Source: UBA4732 sp963823075 (GTDB taxonomy: Bacteria; Planctomycetota; Planctomycetia; Gemmatales; Gemmataceae). Taken from it: a stretch of DNA of 64,000 bases. Positions 28,475-36,769 of the stretch are shown here, piece after piece. The stretch spans positions 124,001-188,000 of the forward strand of contig CAWGKE010000013.1 of assembly GCA_963823075.1 (NCBI GenBank), in the 5' to 3' direction. The translations under genes were made by a program, and so were the position numbers. Below the pieces are notes generated by a model. It saw nothing but the letters and a program-made list of their open reading frames with translations. It was not told where the DNA came from and made no database searches. Within the stretch, counting starts at the first letter, position 1; the number at the start of each line of letters is the position of its first letter.

Positions 28475-29539
28475 GTGTTTCTCTTCTGGTTGGGATTGGG
28501 CATCCTGGTCAGCGCGCCGGTGGGCGTCGTGCTGGTGTTCGTCGTCCGCTTCATCGAGCTGCGGGTGCGGTATCTGCACCTCATCATCCGCATCTTCCAG
28601 GAAAAGCCGCTGTTTATCGTGCCGCGCGGCCAGCCGGTCCCCGAGGCGGAGGACGTGCGCTTCCCCGCGGCGGACGGCCGGACGCTGGCGGGCTGCTACC
28701 TCAAGGGCGCGGGGCGGCGCCGCGGCGTCATCCTGTTCGGCCTCGAATTCGGCTCCAACCGCTGGTCGTGCTTGCCGTACTGCGAATACCTGCTCGCGGC
28801 CGGCTACGACGTGTTCGCCTTCGAGACGCGCGGCCAGGGCGACAGCGAGCGCCCGCCGGGTTACGAGCCGTTGCAGTGGGTGACAGACTTCGAGGTTTCG
28901 GACGCCCAGGCGGCGCTGGCCTACCTCAAGGGCCGGCCGGACGCCGACCCGCGCGGCGTCGGCTTCTTCGGCATCAGCAAGGGCGCTGGGGCCGGCCTGT
29001 TCGCCGCGGCCCGCGACCCCTACGTCCGCTGCTGCGCGACCGACGGCGTCTTCGGCGTCTACACCACCCTGGTGCCGTACATGCGGCACTGGTTCCGCAT
29101 CTACAACAGCCAGCTGCTGATTCAGGGACTTGTGCCCTCGTGGTTCTACGGATTGCTCGGCCTCGCCGCGCTGGGCAAAATCGAGCGGCTGCGCCGCTGC
29201 CGCTTCCCGCACCTGGAGAGCGCGCTGCCGCGCCTGGCGCCGCGGCCGCTGTTCATGATCCACGGCGGGTCCGATACGTACATCAAGCCGGAGATGGCCC
29301 GCGCCCTGTCCGCCTGCGCCCGCGAGCCGCGGGAGCTGTGGGTCGTCGAGGGCGCCAAGCACAACCAGGCCCTGCAAACGGCCGGCGACGAGTACCGCCG
29401 CCGCGTCCTGGAGTTCTTCGACAAGCATCTGGCGCAAGACAAAGATAATCTCACGCAAAGGCGCAAAGAACGCAAAGAAGAGCGGGAAGAGGATTTATCG
29501 GTCGCCGAGAGGCCGAGGGCGGCGGCCCTTCGCTCGTGA
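28475..29539 (+). CDS. membrane-anchored alpha/beta hydrolase
   Basis: 354 residues from GTG 28475, behind GGAGGG. An N-terminal helix (FLFWLGLGILVSAPVGVVLVFVV) anchors it. The hydrolase core has the nucleophile elbow 'GFFGISKGAGAG' (Ser), the acid in 'MIHGGSDTYI' and His in 'EGAKHNQAL'. The substrate is unknown; a thioesterase or acyl-ester role would fit the fatty-acid-like genes upstream. The last 30 residues (LTQRRKERKEEREED...) are encoded by a dispersed repeat and are not part of the fold. Confidence 0.82.
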   Translation: MFLFWLGLGILVSAPVGVVLVFVVRFIELRVRYLHLIIRIFQEKPLFIVPRGQPVPEAEDVRFPAADGRTLAGCYLKGAGRRRGVILFGLEFGSNRWSCLPYCEYLLAAGYDVFAFETRGQGDSERPPGYEPLQWVTDFEVSDAQAALAYLKGRPDADPRGVGFFGISKGAGAGLFAAARDPYVRCCATDGVFGVYTTLVPYMRHWFRIYNSQLLIQGLVPSWFYGLLGLAALGKIERLRRCRFPHLESALPRLAPRPLFMIHGGSDTYIKPEMARALSACAREPRELWVVEGAKHNQALQTAGDEYRRRVLEFFDKHLAQDKDNLTQRRKERKEEREEDLSVAERPRAAALRS

Positions 29540-29566
29540 GTATTCTTGGCGTCTTTGCGTGAGATT
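29448..29566. repeat. dispersed inverted repeat of the 'TCTCACGCAAAGGCGCAAAG' type
   Basis: Left arm ATCTCACGCAAAGGCGCAAA at 29448, right arm CTTGGCGTCTTTGCGTGAGAT ending 29566, with about 80 bases between. It overlaps the 3' end of the hydrolase gene and the leader of the GH3 gene. Confidence 0.75.
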
Positions 29567-29579
29567 CTTTGAGGGTCTC

Positions 29580-31325
29580 ATGCCCAACCTGATCCGGCGC
29601 GGCGTCGATTCCGTGCTGCAATTCCTCCTCCGCCGCGTGGCGGGGAAGATCATCGCCGTCCCTATTCGCCGGCGACTGGCCCGCTTCGAGGCCGCCACCC
29701 TTCGGCCGCGCGAGGTGCAGGAAGCCCTCCTCCGCGGCATTCTCGCCCATCACCAGGACACCGCCTTCGGCCGCGATCACGGCTTTCCCACCATCCGCAA
29801 TATCGCCGATTATCGGCGTCAGGTCCCCGTGGCCGGCTACGACCGCGTCGAGCCGTACATGGCCCGCGTCCGCCGCGGCGAGACCAACGCGCTCCTGGCC
29901 GATTCGCGCATTCACATGTTCGCGCTGACCAGCGGCACGACGGCGACGCGCAAATACATCCCCGTCACCGATCAGTATTTGGCCGACTACAAGCGCGGCT
30001 GGAACATCTGGGGCCTCAAGGCATTCCAGGACCGGCCCGCGGTGGCGATGCGGCCGATCGTGCAGATGTCCGGCGACTGGTGCGAGACGCGCACCGAGAC
30101 GGGCGTGCCGTGCGGCGCCGTGACCGGCCTGACGGCGACGATGCAAAAGCGGATCGTGCAATTCCTATACTGCGTTCCGGCGGCGGTCGGCCGGATCAAG
30201 GACGCGGCGGCGAAGTATTACACGGCCGTGCGCCTGAGCCTGCCGCAGAAGGTCGGGATGATTATCGCGGCCAACCCCAGCACCTGCATTAACATGGCCC
30301 GCACCAGCGACCAGGAGAAGGAGGCGCTGCTGCGCGACCTGGCCGACGGCACGCTGGACGCGCGTTTCGACGTGCCGGCCGACGTGCGCGAGATCCTGCG
30401 GCCGCGGCTGCGAAAATGCCCGGAGCGGGTCCGCGAGCTGGAGGCGATCATCGCCCGCACCGGGACCTTGCTGCCGCGCGACTACTGGGCGCCGCACTGC
30501 CTGCTGGGCAACTGGACCGGCGGCAGCATGGGCGCGTTCCTGCGGCACTACCCGCGCTATTTCGGCGACCTGCCGGTGCGCGACGTGGGCCTGATCGCCA
30601 GCGAGGGCCGCATGACGATCCCGCTGTCCGACGGCACACCGGCCGGCGTCCTCGACGTGACCTCCCACTTCTTCGAGTTCACCCCCGAAGACGAGGCGCG
30701 AAGTCCGCAACCGACCGTCCTGGCGGCCGACGAGCTGATCGAGGGCCGCAACTACTATATCCTGCCGACCACGGCGTTCGGCCTGTACCGCTACGACATC
30801 CACGACGTGGTGCGCGTGGCCGGCTTCCACAACAAGACGCCGTTGATCGAGTTTCTGAGCAAGGGCGCCTATTTCTCCAGCGTGACCGGGGAGAAATTGT
30901 CGGAATATCATGTCACGCAGTCGATGGGGCGGGCGCTGCGCGAGCTGGACCTGACGCTGACGTCGTACAGCCTGGCGCCGTGCTGGGAGGGGGAACTGCC
31001 GTATTACGGCCTGTTCGTGGAGCGCGGCGACCTGGCCGACGCGGAGGCGGGCCGACGGCTGACGGAGCGGCTGGATGCGCTCTTGAAGGAGTGCAACATC
31101 GAGTATGCGTCGAAGCGCGACAGCCTGCGATTGGGGCCGGTGCGGCTGGAGCCGCTGGAGCCGGGGGCATGGCGCGAGTGGGACCGCGAACGGCTGAAAC
31201 GCACGGGCGGGACGCTGGAGCAGTACAAGCACCCGTGTTTGATCGGCGACACTTCTTTCGCTTCAACGATCCGCAACGGGCAAAAGCATAACCCCAGCGA
31301 AAGCCCGGAAAAACCAAGCGTTTAG
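29580..31325 (+). CDS. GH3 family acyl-adenylating enzyme, C-terminus replaced by integrated element
   Basis: 581 residues from ATG 29580. GH3 landmarks: nucleotide motif 'FALTSGTTATRKYIPVT', 'QMSGDWCETRTETGVPCGAVTG', 'LLGNWTGGSMGAFLRHYPRYFGD', 'ATEG'-like 'ASEGRMTIPL', and 'YRYDIHDVVRVAG'. Plant GH3 enzymes join amino acids to carboxylic acids via acyl-AMP; bacterial members are little studied, and one may ligate the fatty-type product of the cassette. The last 27 residues, after 'GGTLEQYKHPCLIGD', come from the element. The original ending survives at 39841-39916. Confidence 0.88.
   Translation: MPNLIRRGVDSVLQFLLRRVAGKIIAVPIRRRLARFEAATLRPREVQEALLRGILAHHQDTAFGRDHGFPTIRNIADYRRQVPVAGYDRVEPYMARVRRGETNALLADSRIHMFALTSGTTATRKYIPVTDQYLADYKRGWNIWGLKAFQDRPAVAMRPIVQMSGDWCETRTETGVPCGAVTGLTATMQKRIVQFLYCVPAAVGRIKDAAAKYYTAVRLSLPQKVGMIIAANPSTCINMARTSDQEKEALLRDLADGTLDARFDVPADVREILRPRLRKCPERVRELEAIIARTGTLLPRDYWAPHCLLGNWTGGSMGAFLRHYPRYFGDLPVRDVGLIASEGRMTIPLSDGTPAGVLDVTSHFFEFTPEDEARSPQPTVLAADELIEGRNYYILPTTAFGLYRYDIHDVVRVAGFHNKTPLIEFLSKGAYFSSVTGEKLSEYHVTQSMGRALRELDLTLTSYSLAPCWEGELPYYGLFVERGDLADAEAGRRLTERLDALLKECNIEYASKRDSLRLGPVRLEPLEPGAWREWDRERLKRTGGTLEQYKHPCLIGDTSFASTIRNGQKHNPSESPEKPSV
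31200..31246 (+). other. attachment site, left (attL core)
   Basis: 47 bases identical to 39794-39840, inside the 3' coding part of the GH3 gene (encoding ...RTGGTLEQYKHPCLIG). Direct repeats of this size at a gene 3' end, one next to a tyrosine integrase gene, are what site-specific integration leaves. Confidence 0.88.
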
Positions 31326-31390
31326 GCTTCTCCCCGTCCGCCCCGGCATCGGAGGGGAACGGGACAAAACCCATCTCATTCTACGCCGTC

Positions 31391-31433
31391 AAAGGTGCCC
31401 TGCCAAGCCCCAATGGTGCCCTCAATGGTGCCC
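31391..31433 (+). promoter_or_regulatory. putative integrase arm-type sites, left
   Basis: AAAGGTGCCC at 31391, AATGGTGCCC at 31412 and AATGGTGCCC at 31424, the last two spaced 12 bases. The same decamer pair with the same 12-base spacing and orientation lies beside the right att core (39726 and 39738). Inferred to bind the integrase N-terminal domain. Confidence 0.6.
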
Positions 31434-31566
31434 TGGCGACGGCGAAGACCCCCGCCCCCCCCTCAAAAACCGGAAGCCCCCCCCTATCGTTCGCTCTGGT
31501 GCGTCCGCAAAACATTAAAATTTTGGTTTTTGGATTTTGGCAAAAAGCGGATTTTGGAGAGGGGGA

Positions 31567-34212
31567 TTATTCGCCATACAGTTCGGCCAGCGTCCCCCAC
31601 TTGCGGGGCTTCTTCGCCTTCGCCTTCCGCTCTTGCCACTCTTGCCACGCCCGACGGGAAGCCTCTTCGTGACGAGCCGCCTCTTCGGTATCGGGAGGCG
31701 GCCGGACGTGGGGGCGGTCATTTTGGGATATGGCGGAGAGGAAATCATCGTCGTCGAGGGCGACATCGTCTTCGGCTTTGGCTTCGGCTTCGGCTTGGGC
31801 TTGGGGGCCTTCGGCTTCAAGCGGGGCGTTCGGCGGGGGCGTAATGTCCGTGATTAGGACTCGGCTTCGGCCGGGAGGATGACAACCTCTTTCTTCTTTG
31901 GGTGAGATTGACGGCGATGGAGTTGCGTCGGACGTGGGGAGGGCGGTCGGTGGGTCGGCTGTCTTCTCCCGAACGGAAAGCCCACTTGTCGTTTTTTCAG
32001 AGGGCGACCCACCAACCGCCCTCCCCGTGATTGCGACAGAAGATTGAGATATAGGAAGGTTGTCATCCGCAACGCTCTCGCCGTCGCCTCCTCCGTCGCC
32101 GTCCGGCTTCGGCCCCGGATACCAGCACTCGGCCACGCCGCCCTTGCCCTCGGGCTTCACCAGTCGCTTGTGTGCCAGCCCGTTGCGTTCCAGGCGGGCA
32201 AGGGCTTCCGCAATCACGGGGGCCGGGGTCTTGTGCCCCGCCACTTCACGAAGCCCCGTGCGGTTGATGCCGGGGTCATTGCCGATGGCGTTCAAGAGCC
32301 GAAGCCAGAGCGGATCGGGTTCGGCCTCCTGCGATCCGCCGAAGATGTACAGGGCGGACGCTCGGCAGTAGGACCACAAGGCCAGAGCCGCCTCCAAATG
32401 CTCACGGCGGATGACGGCGGAGCAATCGGCAAGGGCGTAAATCATCGAGAGGCGAAGGACGTAGGGGCGTGCCCGATCCGTGTGCGGAACGCTGTCGCCG
32501 GAAGTGGCCAGAGACGGGTACTCCTCACGCCAGAGGGCTTCGGCTTCGGCGTCCCGTTTGACTTCGCCTGCTTGCTTGGCGAAGGCCAGAGCCGATGCCA
32601 CCCGTTCCAGGTAGGGCTTCAACACGCCGATGTCGCCCCCGCTCGGCAGGAAGCGGGAGCGTTTGACGGCGGCCCACAAAAAGCGGTTCGCCCAGCCGTC
32701 GAAGCCCTCCGTCCCGCTCGCCATCAGTTTCCCCAGAACGCCGGGGGTAATGTCCCCCACTACGCTTATCGCATAATCCGAAGCCGACAGGCCGTTGCCC
32801 TTGCGGTTGGGGACGTGGATCGGATCGCCCTCCCACGCCTCCCGCAAATGCTCCGAGAGCGTGGCATTCTCCCTTCGCCCCAACTTGAAGCACTTTGACA
32901 ACTCCGCCAGCCGAAGCAGACAGCGTTTGTCCGAAGCCCCCGGAATGGCTTGGGCCGTGCCATCCTTGCCAAGCACCTTTTGTTCGTCCGCCACCTTCTC
33001 GACCAGCCCTTCGCCCGACCCAACCCCGTTGGCGATACACCCCTTCGCCCACGCCGCTTCAACCGCTCGGAACGGCCAGAGGGAAACCGCCCACCCGTCG
33101 CCCTTGGCATCGCTGGTTTTGCCCACGACGCCGACGAACAGGCCGGGATAGTGAAGCCGTGGGCCGACCCGAAACCACGCCCCACGCCCGACCACGTTGC
33201 CGAAGCAGGCAAGCCATCCCAGTAACACGCCGGCGGGGTCGGCTTCGGTTTCCGGCTCTATGGCTTTGAGCATCTCGCCGAACAGGCCGTGGCGGGCTTC
33301 GGCGGGGAGCGTGGGCCGGTCGGGTTCGGCGGAAGGTTCGTGCCCTTCGGATGACAACCCCTCTTCATTATAAACTTTTGGGATTTCCGTAGGCGAAGAG
33401 GTTGTAAAGCCCTTCGCCCGATCCAGCCGGAGCAAGCCATCGACGTGCTTCCGCCATTCGTCGAACGCCGGCCGACACCTTGCGGCCCACGCTTCGGCCA
33501 GAGCGTATATCGTGCCTTCGCTGTCGCCTCGGGCAAGGTGAACGCCGACAAGCCGACAGAGGGTCTTCCGCCTCTCCCCCTCCGGCGATCCGGGATGCGT
33601 CGGCAAGTCGGGGTCGGCCGGAAGCACCACCCAAGGGTTTTCGCCTTGTACATCGGCCTTCGGCGTCGGCTTCGTGCCCAGCAACCACGCCGGGGCTTCG
33701 GCAATCGGCACGCCTTCCCACGGCCGCACTTTCCAGCCGTAATCCCTACCTTGATGCTCCGGTATGGCGATCCGGCTTGGCGGCACGAGGACGTAGCCCC
33801 CTTCGGCTTTGAGCGTGATGCTGTCCGGCTTGTTGGGCTTGTCCGCATACTCGGGCCGGTCGCTCTTGGCGATGCTCCGGCACTTTGTTCCGGGCGGACA
33901 GTGAAGGTAGTGGTGCCAGCCCCCGCCGCCAGTCAAGACCTTCGGCGTATCCGGCAACGCCCCGTGTTCCGCCTCTAATCGGGCAAGGTGGATATGTCCG
34001 TTGTGGCGTGGATCGCTGTCCAGAACCGCACGCTCGGCACTGGTAGGCGTCCCCCACGCACAACCGGGATGCTCCTTGTGCCACGACTCAATCCGTGCCC
34101 AGTCGGTTGTGGCGTCCTTGAAACCGTGTTCGGTGATGGGTTTCTTCGTGCGGGCCGAACAGGGGAAAAGCGGCCAGCTCATAGCCGTATAGATTTTCAG
34201 ACAAGCAAGCAT
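31567..34212 (-). CDS. prim-pol / DUF3987 replication protein
   Basis: 881 residues from ATG 34212. Residues 1-180 are a bifunctional primase/polymerase domain: 'SWPLFPCSARTKKPITEHGFKDATTDW', 'AVLDSDPRHNGHIHL' (metal-binding Asp residues) and 'VLTGGGGWHHYLHCPP'. Residues of about 310-640 are DUF3987 ('VGVVGKTSDAKGDGW', 'DEQ', 'SVVGDITPGVLGKLMASG', 'NRFLWAAVKRSRFLP'), a helicase-like module of plasmid and phage replication proteins. A winged-helix part near 655-725 ('PLWLRLLNAIGNDPGINRTGLREVAGH') is followed by a low-complexity tail. It should start replication of the excised element. Confidence 0.85.
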   Translation of the reverse strand: MLACLKIYTAMSWPLFPCSARTKKPITEHGFKDATTDWARIESWHKEHPGCAWGTPTSAERAVLDSDPRHNGHIHLARLEAEHGALPDTPKVLTGGGGWHHYLHCPPGTKCRSIAKSDRPEYADKPNKPDSITLKAEGGYVLVPPSRIAIPEHQGRDYGWKVRPWEGVPIAEAPAWLLGTKPTPKADVQGENPWVVLPADPDLPTHPGSPEGERRKTLCRLVGVHLARGDSEGTIYALAEAWAARCRPAFDEWRKHVDGLLRLDRAKGFTTSSPTEIPKVYNEEGLSSEGHEPSAEPDRPTLPAEARHGLFGEMLKAIEPETEADPAGVLLGWLACFGNVVGRGAWFRVGPRLHYPGLFVGVVGKTSDAKGDGWAVSLWPFRAVEAAWAKGCIANGVGSGEGLVEKVADEQKVLGKDGTAQAIPGASDKRCLLRLAELSKCFKLGRRENATLSEHLREAWEGDPIHVPNRKGNGLSASDYAISVVGDITPGVLGKLMASGTEGFDGWANRFLWAAVKRSRFLPSGGDIGVLKPYLERVASALAFAKQAGEVKRDAEAEALWREEYPSLATSGDSVPHTDRARPYVLRLSMIYALADCSAVIRREHLEAALALWSYCRASALYIFGGSQEAEPDPLWLRLLNAIGNDPGINRTGLREVAGHKTPAPVIAEALARLERNGLAHKRLVKPEGKGGVAECWYPGPKPDGDGGGDGESVADDNLPISQSSVAITGRAVGGSPSEKTTSGLSVREKTADPPTALPTSDATPSPSISPKEERGCHPPGRSRVLITDITPPPNAPLEAEGPQAQAEAEAKAEDDVALDDDDFLSAISQNDRPHVRPPPDTEEAARHEEASRRAWQEWQERKAKAKKPRKWGTLAELYGE

Positions 34213-34289
34213 TATAATACCTTTGTTGGGGTTGAATGGGAAAAGGGGCGAGGGGCTACAACCCCCCGCCCTTGTCGTTTAAACTTTTG

Positions 34290-34673
34290 CTACATCGCCG
34301 GGGGCTGGCCGCACGATTGGACGCCGGGCTTGCCTCCCTGCGGGCCGGGCTGGACGCTCACCAAATAGGGCTTTCCACGGCACGCATCCACCGCCTCCTT
34401 GACGTTCTCGCCGACCACGATGTCCTTGCCCAGCAAGCCGGAAATGAGCCGTCCGCCAAGCGTGTTTTTGTTGATGGCCGGGTTCGTCAAGGCCGACGCC
34501 GACTCGCCCTTGTGCGGGCCGGACTCCACCTCCCAAGCAAACCGCCACTTGGTTTCTCCGCTTTGGAGCGTGTAGTCCTCAACCCCCTTGAAGGCGGCCG
34601 TGTAGAAGCCCACGGGAACTTGTGCCGTCTGCTTGGGTGCTTGAACCACCCACGGATTTGTGTTTTCTGGCAT
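34290..34673 (-). CDS. small phage-like protein, possibly ssDNA-binding
   Basis: 127 residues from ATG 34673, 77 bases upstream of the replication gene. 'QVPVGFYTAAFKGVEDYTLQSGETKWRFAWEVESGPHKGESASALTNPAINKNTLGGRLISGLLGKDI' resembles the small DUF669-type accessory proteins that accompany phage primases or recombinases. That likeness is weak and from memory. The C-terminus is Gly/Pro/Gln-rich (QPGPQGGKPGVQS). The position suggests a replication accessory. Confidence 0.65.
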   Translation of the reverse strand: MPENTNPWVVQAPKQTAQVPVGFYTAAFKGVEDYTLQSGETKWRFAWEVESGPHKGESASALTNPAINKNTLGGRLISGLLGKDIVVGENVKEAVDACRGKPYLVSVQPGPQGGKPGVQSCGQPPAM

Positions 34674-34992
34674 AATCTGTATCCTAAATGGACGAACCCG
34701 CATCCGGGCTTTTCGCAGGAAGCACCGGGGCGGGTTCGTGTGTGATTTCGTGTTTTGGACGCTGCGAAACGCCTTCGGGGACAAATGCTTTCCCCCATTA
34801 CCGGAGTATTATGCCACAAGAAAAAGATACCGCAACGGCATTTTTTGCCGTCGGGGCGGGGCGTGGGGCAGGTTTAACGGTTTTGCCGACGCACCCGCCT
34901 TCATTCAGCAAGGAAAGAGTCATACAAGCCGGAGTTTTAGAGTAAAGGACTATTGCGGATACCTGTACAAAGTTTTTGCCGACCGCACCTTA

Positions 34993-35292
34993 TTAACCGC
35001 CTGCGAACCAAACCTCGGCTGGGCATCCCGAACGCACGATGCCCCAGCGTCCACGGAACACGGGGGGCTTCACCTTTCGGCAGTGAGCAAGGCTGTTCCG
35101 CTCGCACCACGCCAGCGACCTTTCAATCTTCTCCGCCGGAACACTGTGCCCCGCCACTTCACGAAGCCCTGTCCGGCTGATGCCATCGGGGCTTCGCCAA
35201 ATGACGTTCAAGAGCCGCAACCAGAGCGGATCGGGTTCGGGCTTCGGGGCGGGGCGTTGCGGATAGGGCGTGACAACCTCTTCTTTCTTCAT
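34993..35292 (-). CDS. small winged-helix protein, paralogue of the replication protein C-terminus
   Basis: 99 residues from ATG 35292 with AGGAG upstream. 'EPDPLWLRLLNVIWRSPDGISRTGLREVAGHSVPAEKIERSLAWCERNSLAHCRKVKPP' aligns with the winged-helix part of the 881-residue protein, and the DNA is alike too (35148-35240 versus 32230-32330). It is a stand-alone DNA-binding domain. Its promoter holds a tandem palindrome (35330-35360), which it could bind to control itself and the replication gene (inference). Confidence 0.7.
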   Translation of the reverse strand: MKKEEVVTPYPQRPAPKPEPDPLWLRLLNVIWRSPDGISRTGLREVAGHSVPAEKIERSLAWCERNSLAHCRKVKPPVFRGRWGIVRSGCPAEVWFAGG

Positions 35293-35329
35293 CGTATTTC
35301 TCCTTTTAAGATTTGTAGGAACCGGAAGT

Positions 35330-35360
35330 GATAAACAGTTTATCATATAAACAGTTTATC
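35330..35360. promoter_or_regulatory. tandem palindromic operator candidate
   Basis: GATAAACAGTTTATC (35330-35344), a perfect 15-base palindrome, and TATAAACAGTTTATC (35346-35360), one base different, in register 16 bases apart. It starts 37 bases before the small winged-helix gene, where a repressor would sit. Confidence 0.7.
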
Positions 35361-36157
35361 AAATAAAAGAGTTGTCGCAAGTCGCTTTTGGTGTGAGCCG
35401 ACGGGGGGACGTGGTCACCCACCGACCGCCCTCCCCACTTCCGCCGGGCGTGCGAACGGGGAGGCGATTACCGTCCTCCCTCCCTCCCCGTTCTCCCAAA
35501 GGCATTTTTTTAGCCTTTAAGAGATGTGAATGGGGGAGAAGAGGTTGTCATCCTCTCGGCTTGATGCTTCGGCTCTTGCGTGCGGGAGAGGGGAGGGAGG
35601 GAGGAAGGTCGATGCCGAAGCCGAAGCGGGGCCGATTATTTCGCATAGACCCAGCCGATTGAGCGACCATGCCCCACGCACGTTTTTTTCAAGCCTCTTG
35701 ACCCTTTTTTCGCCACGAAACCCCCACCGTAAAGGCGTGGGTCTAGAACGCCAGCCCCAAGAGCCGTGCGTAAGGCCGGAAACGCCTCTAAAATCGCCTG
35801 TGGGGCATTGGAATCCCGGAAGTCGGCTCTTGCCCCGCCCCACGGCCAGCCCACGCCGAAGGTCAAGGCGTGGGCTTCTTGTCAGCCGATCCGCTTGCCG
35901 CTTCGCCAGTAGCAAAAAAGTCAACTTACTATCTCTATCCGAAAACCTCGGGGGCCGGTTCCATTGCCCCCGCCCTTCACAGCCATGACGGGTGTTCTTC
36001 TGTTTGTCTGTGCGTGGAGACGGCGATTAGTAGGGACACATCAGGGACATTTTGTTTACGGTTCTGGATAGAGTTTCTCGCTCGCCAGGGGTGTCCACGG
36101 CACAACGAAAAGGCCACCCCGAAGAGTGGCCGTGGGCGAGTCGAGCGATGAGCAGGG
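35361..36157. other. 797-base gap without a convincing gene
   Basis: Short open frames on both strands are Arg/Pro/Ser-rich and lack ribosome sites. The stretch contains one copy of a motif shared across the element (GAAGAGGTTGTCATCCTC at 35538) and runs of T and A unlike the flanking chromosome. It may contain the element's origin, but there is no visible iteron array or DnaA-box cluster. Confidence 0.5.
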
Positions 36158-36769
36158 CTAAGCCGCTACCCGTTTCCGCCGTCGCCAGCCGTAGCCGACC
36201 AGGCCGACACCGCCGATGCCGAGCAGGGTGAGGGTGGAGGGTTCGGGGGCGGCAGTGTAAAGGAAGCCGTGGGAGCCTGTTCCGTCAGAGTAAGACCCGA
36301 CGATGTTGCTGCCGTCGATGCCATTGGCAAAGGTGCCGCCAGTGGCCAACGGGTTATCCAGGGTCGTGTAGGCGTTCGTGCTTGTATTGTACACGAACCC
36401 GTCCCAGGACGGACTTGGTATGCCGTCGTAACTTCCTACGATGTTGCCGCCGCTGATGCCAGAGGGGTAGGTGGCAACCAGCGTCAACGGCTCATCCAGG
36501 GTCGTGTAGGCGTTCGTGCTTGTATTGTACAGGAAGCCGTGGACGCCCGTTCCGTCATGGTAGTTTCCGACGATGTTGCGGCCGTCGATGCCAGAGGCAA
36601 GGGTGCCACCCGTTGCTAACGGGTCAATCAGCGTCGTGTAGGAGTTCGTGTTGATATTGTACAGGAACCCGTGGGCGGCCCCTGTTGCGTCTAGGTAATA
36701 TCCGACGATGTTGCTGCCGCTGATGCCATTGGCAATGGTGAATCCAGATCCAGTGGCCAAGGGGTCATT

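Noticed and set aside
31200..31325. Treating the 47-base repeat as a simple gene duplication
   Set aside because: It is perfect over 47 bases only, is next to an integrase gene, and one copy continues into a natural GH3 ending, which fits an attachment site better.
35372..35988. Open frames in the element's gap region
   Set aside because: Arg/Pro-rich, overlapping on both strands, no start signal; treated as noncoding.
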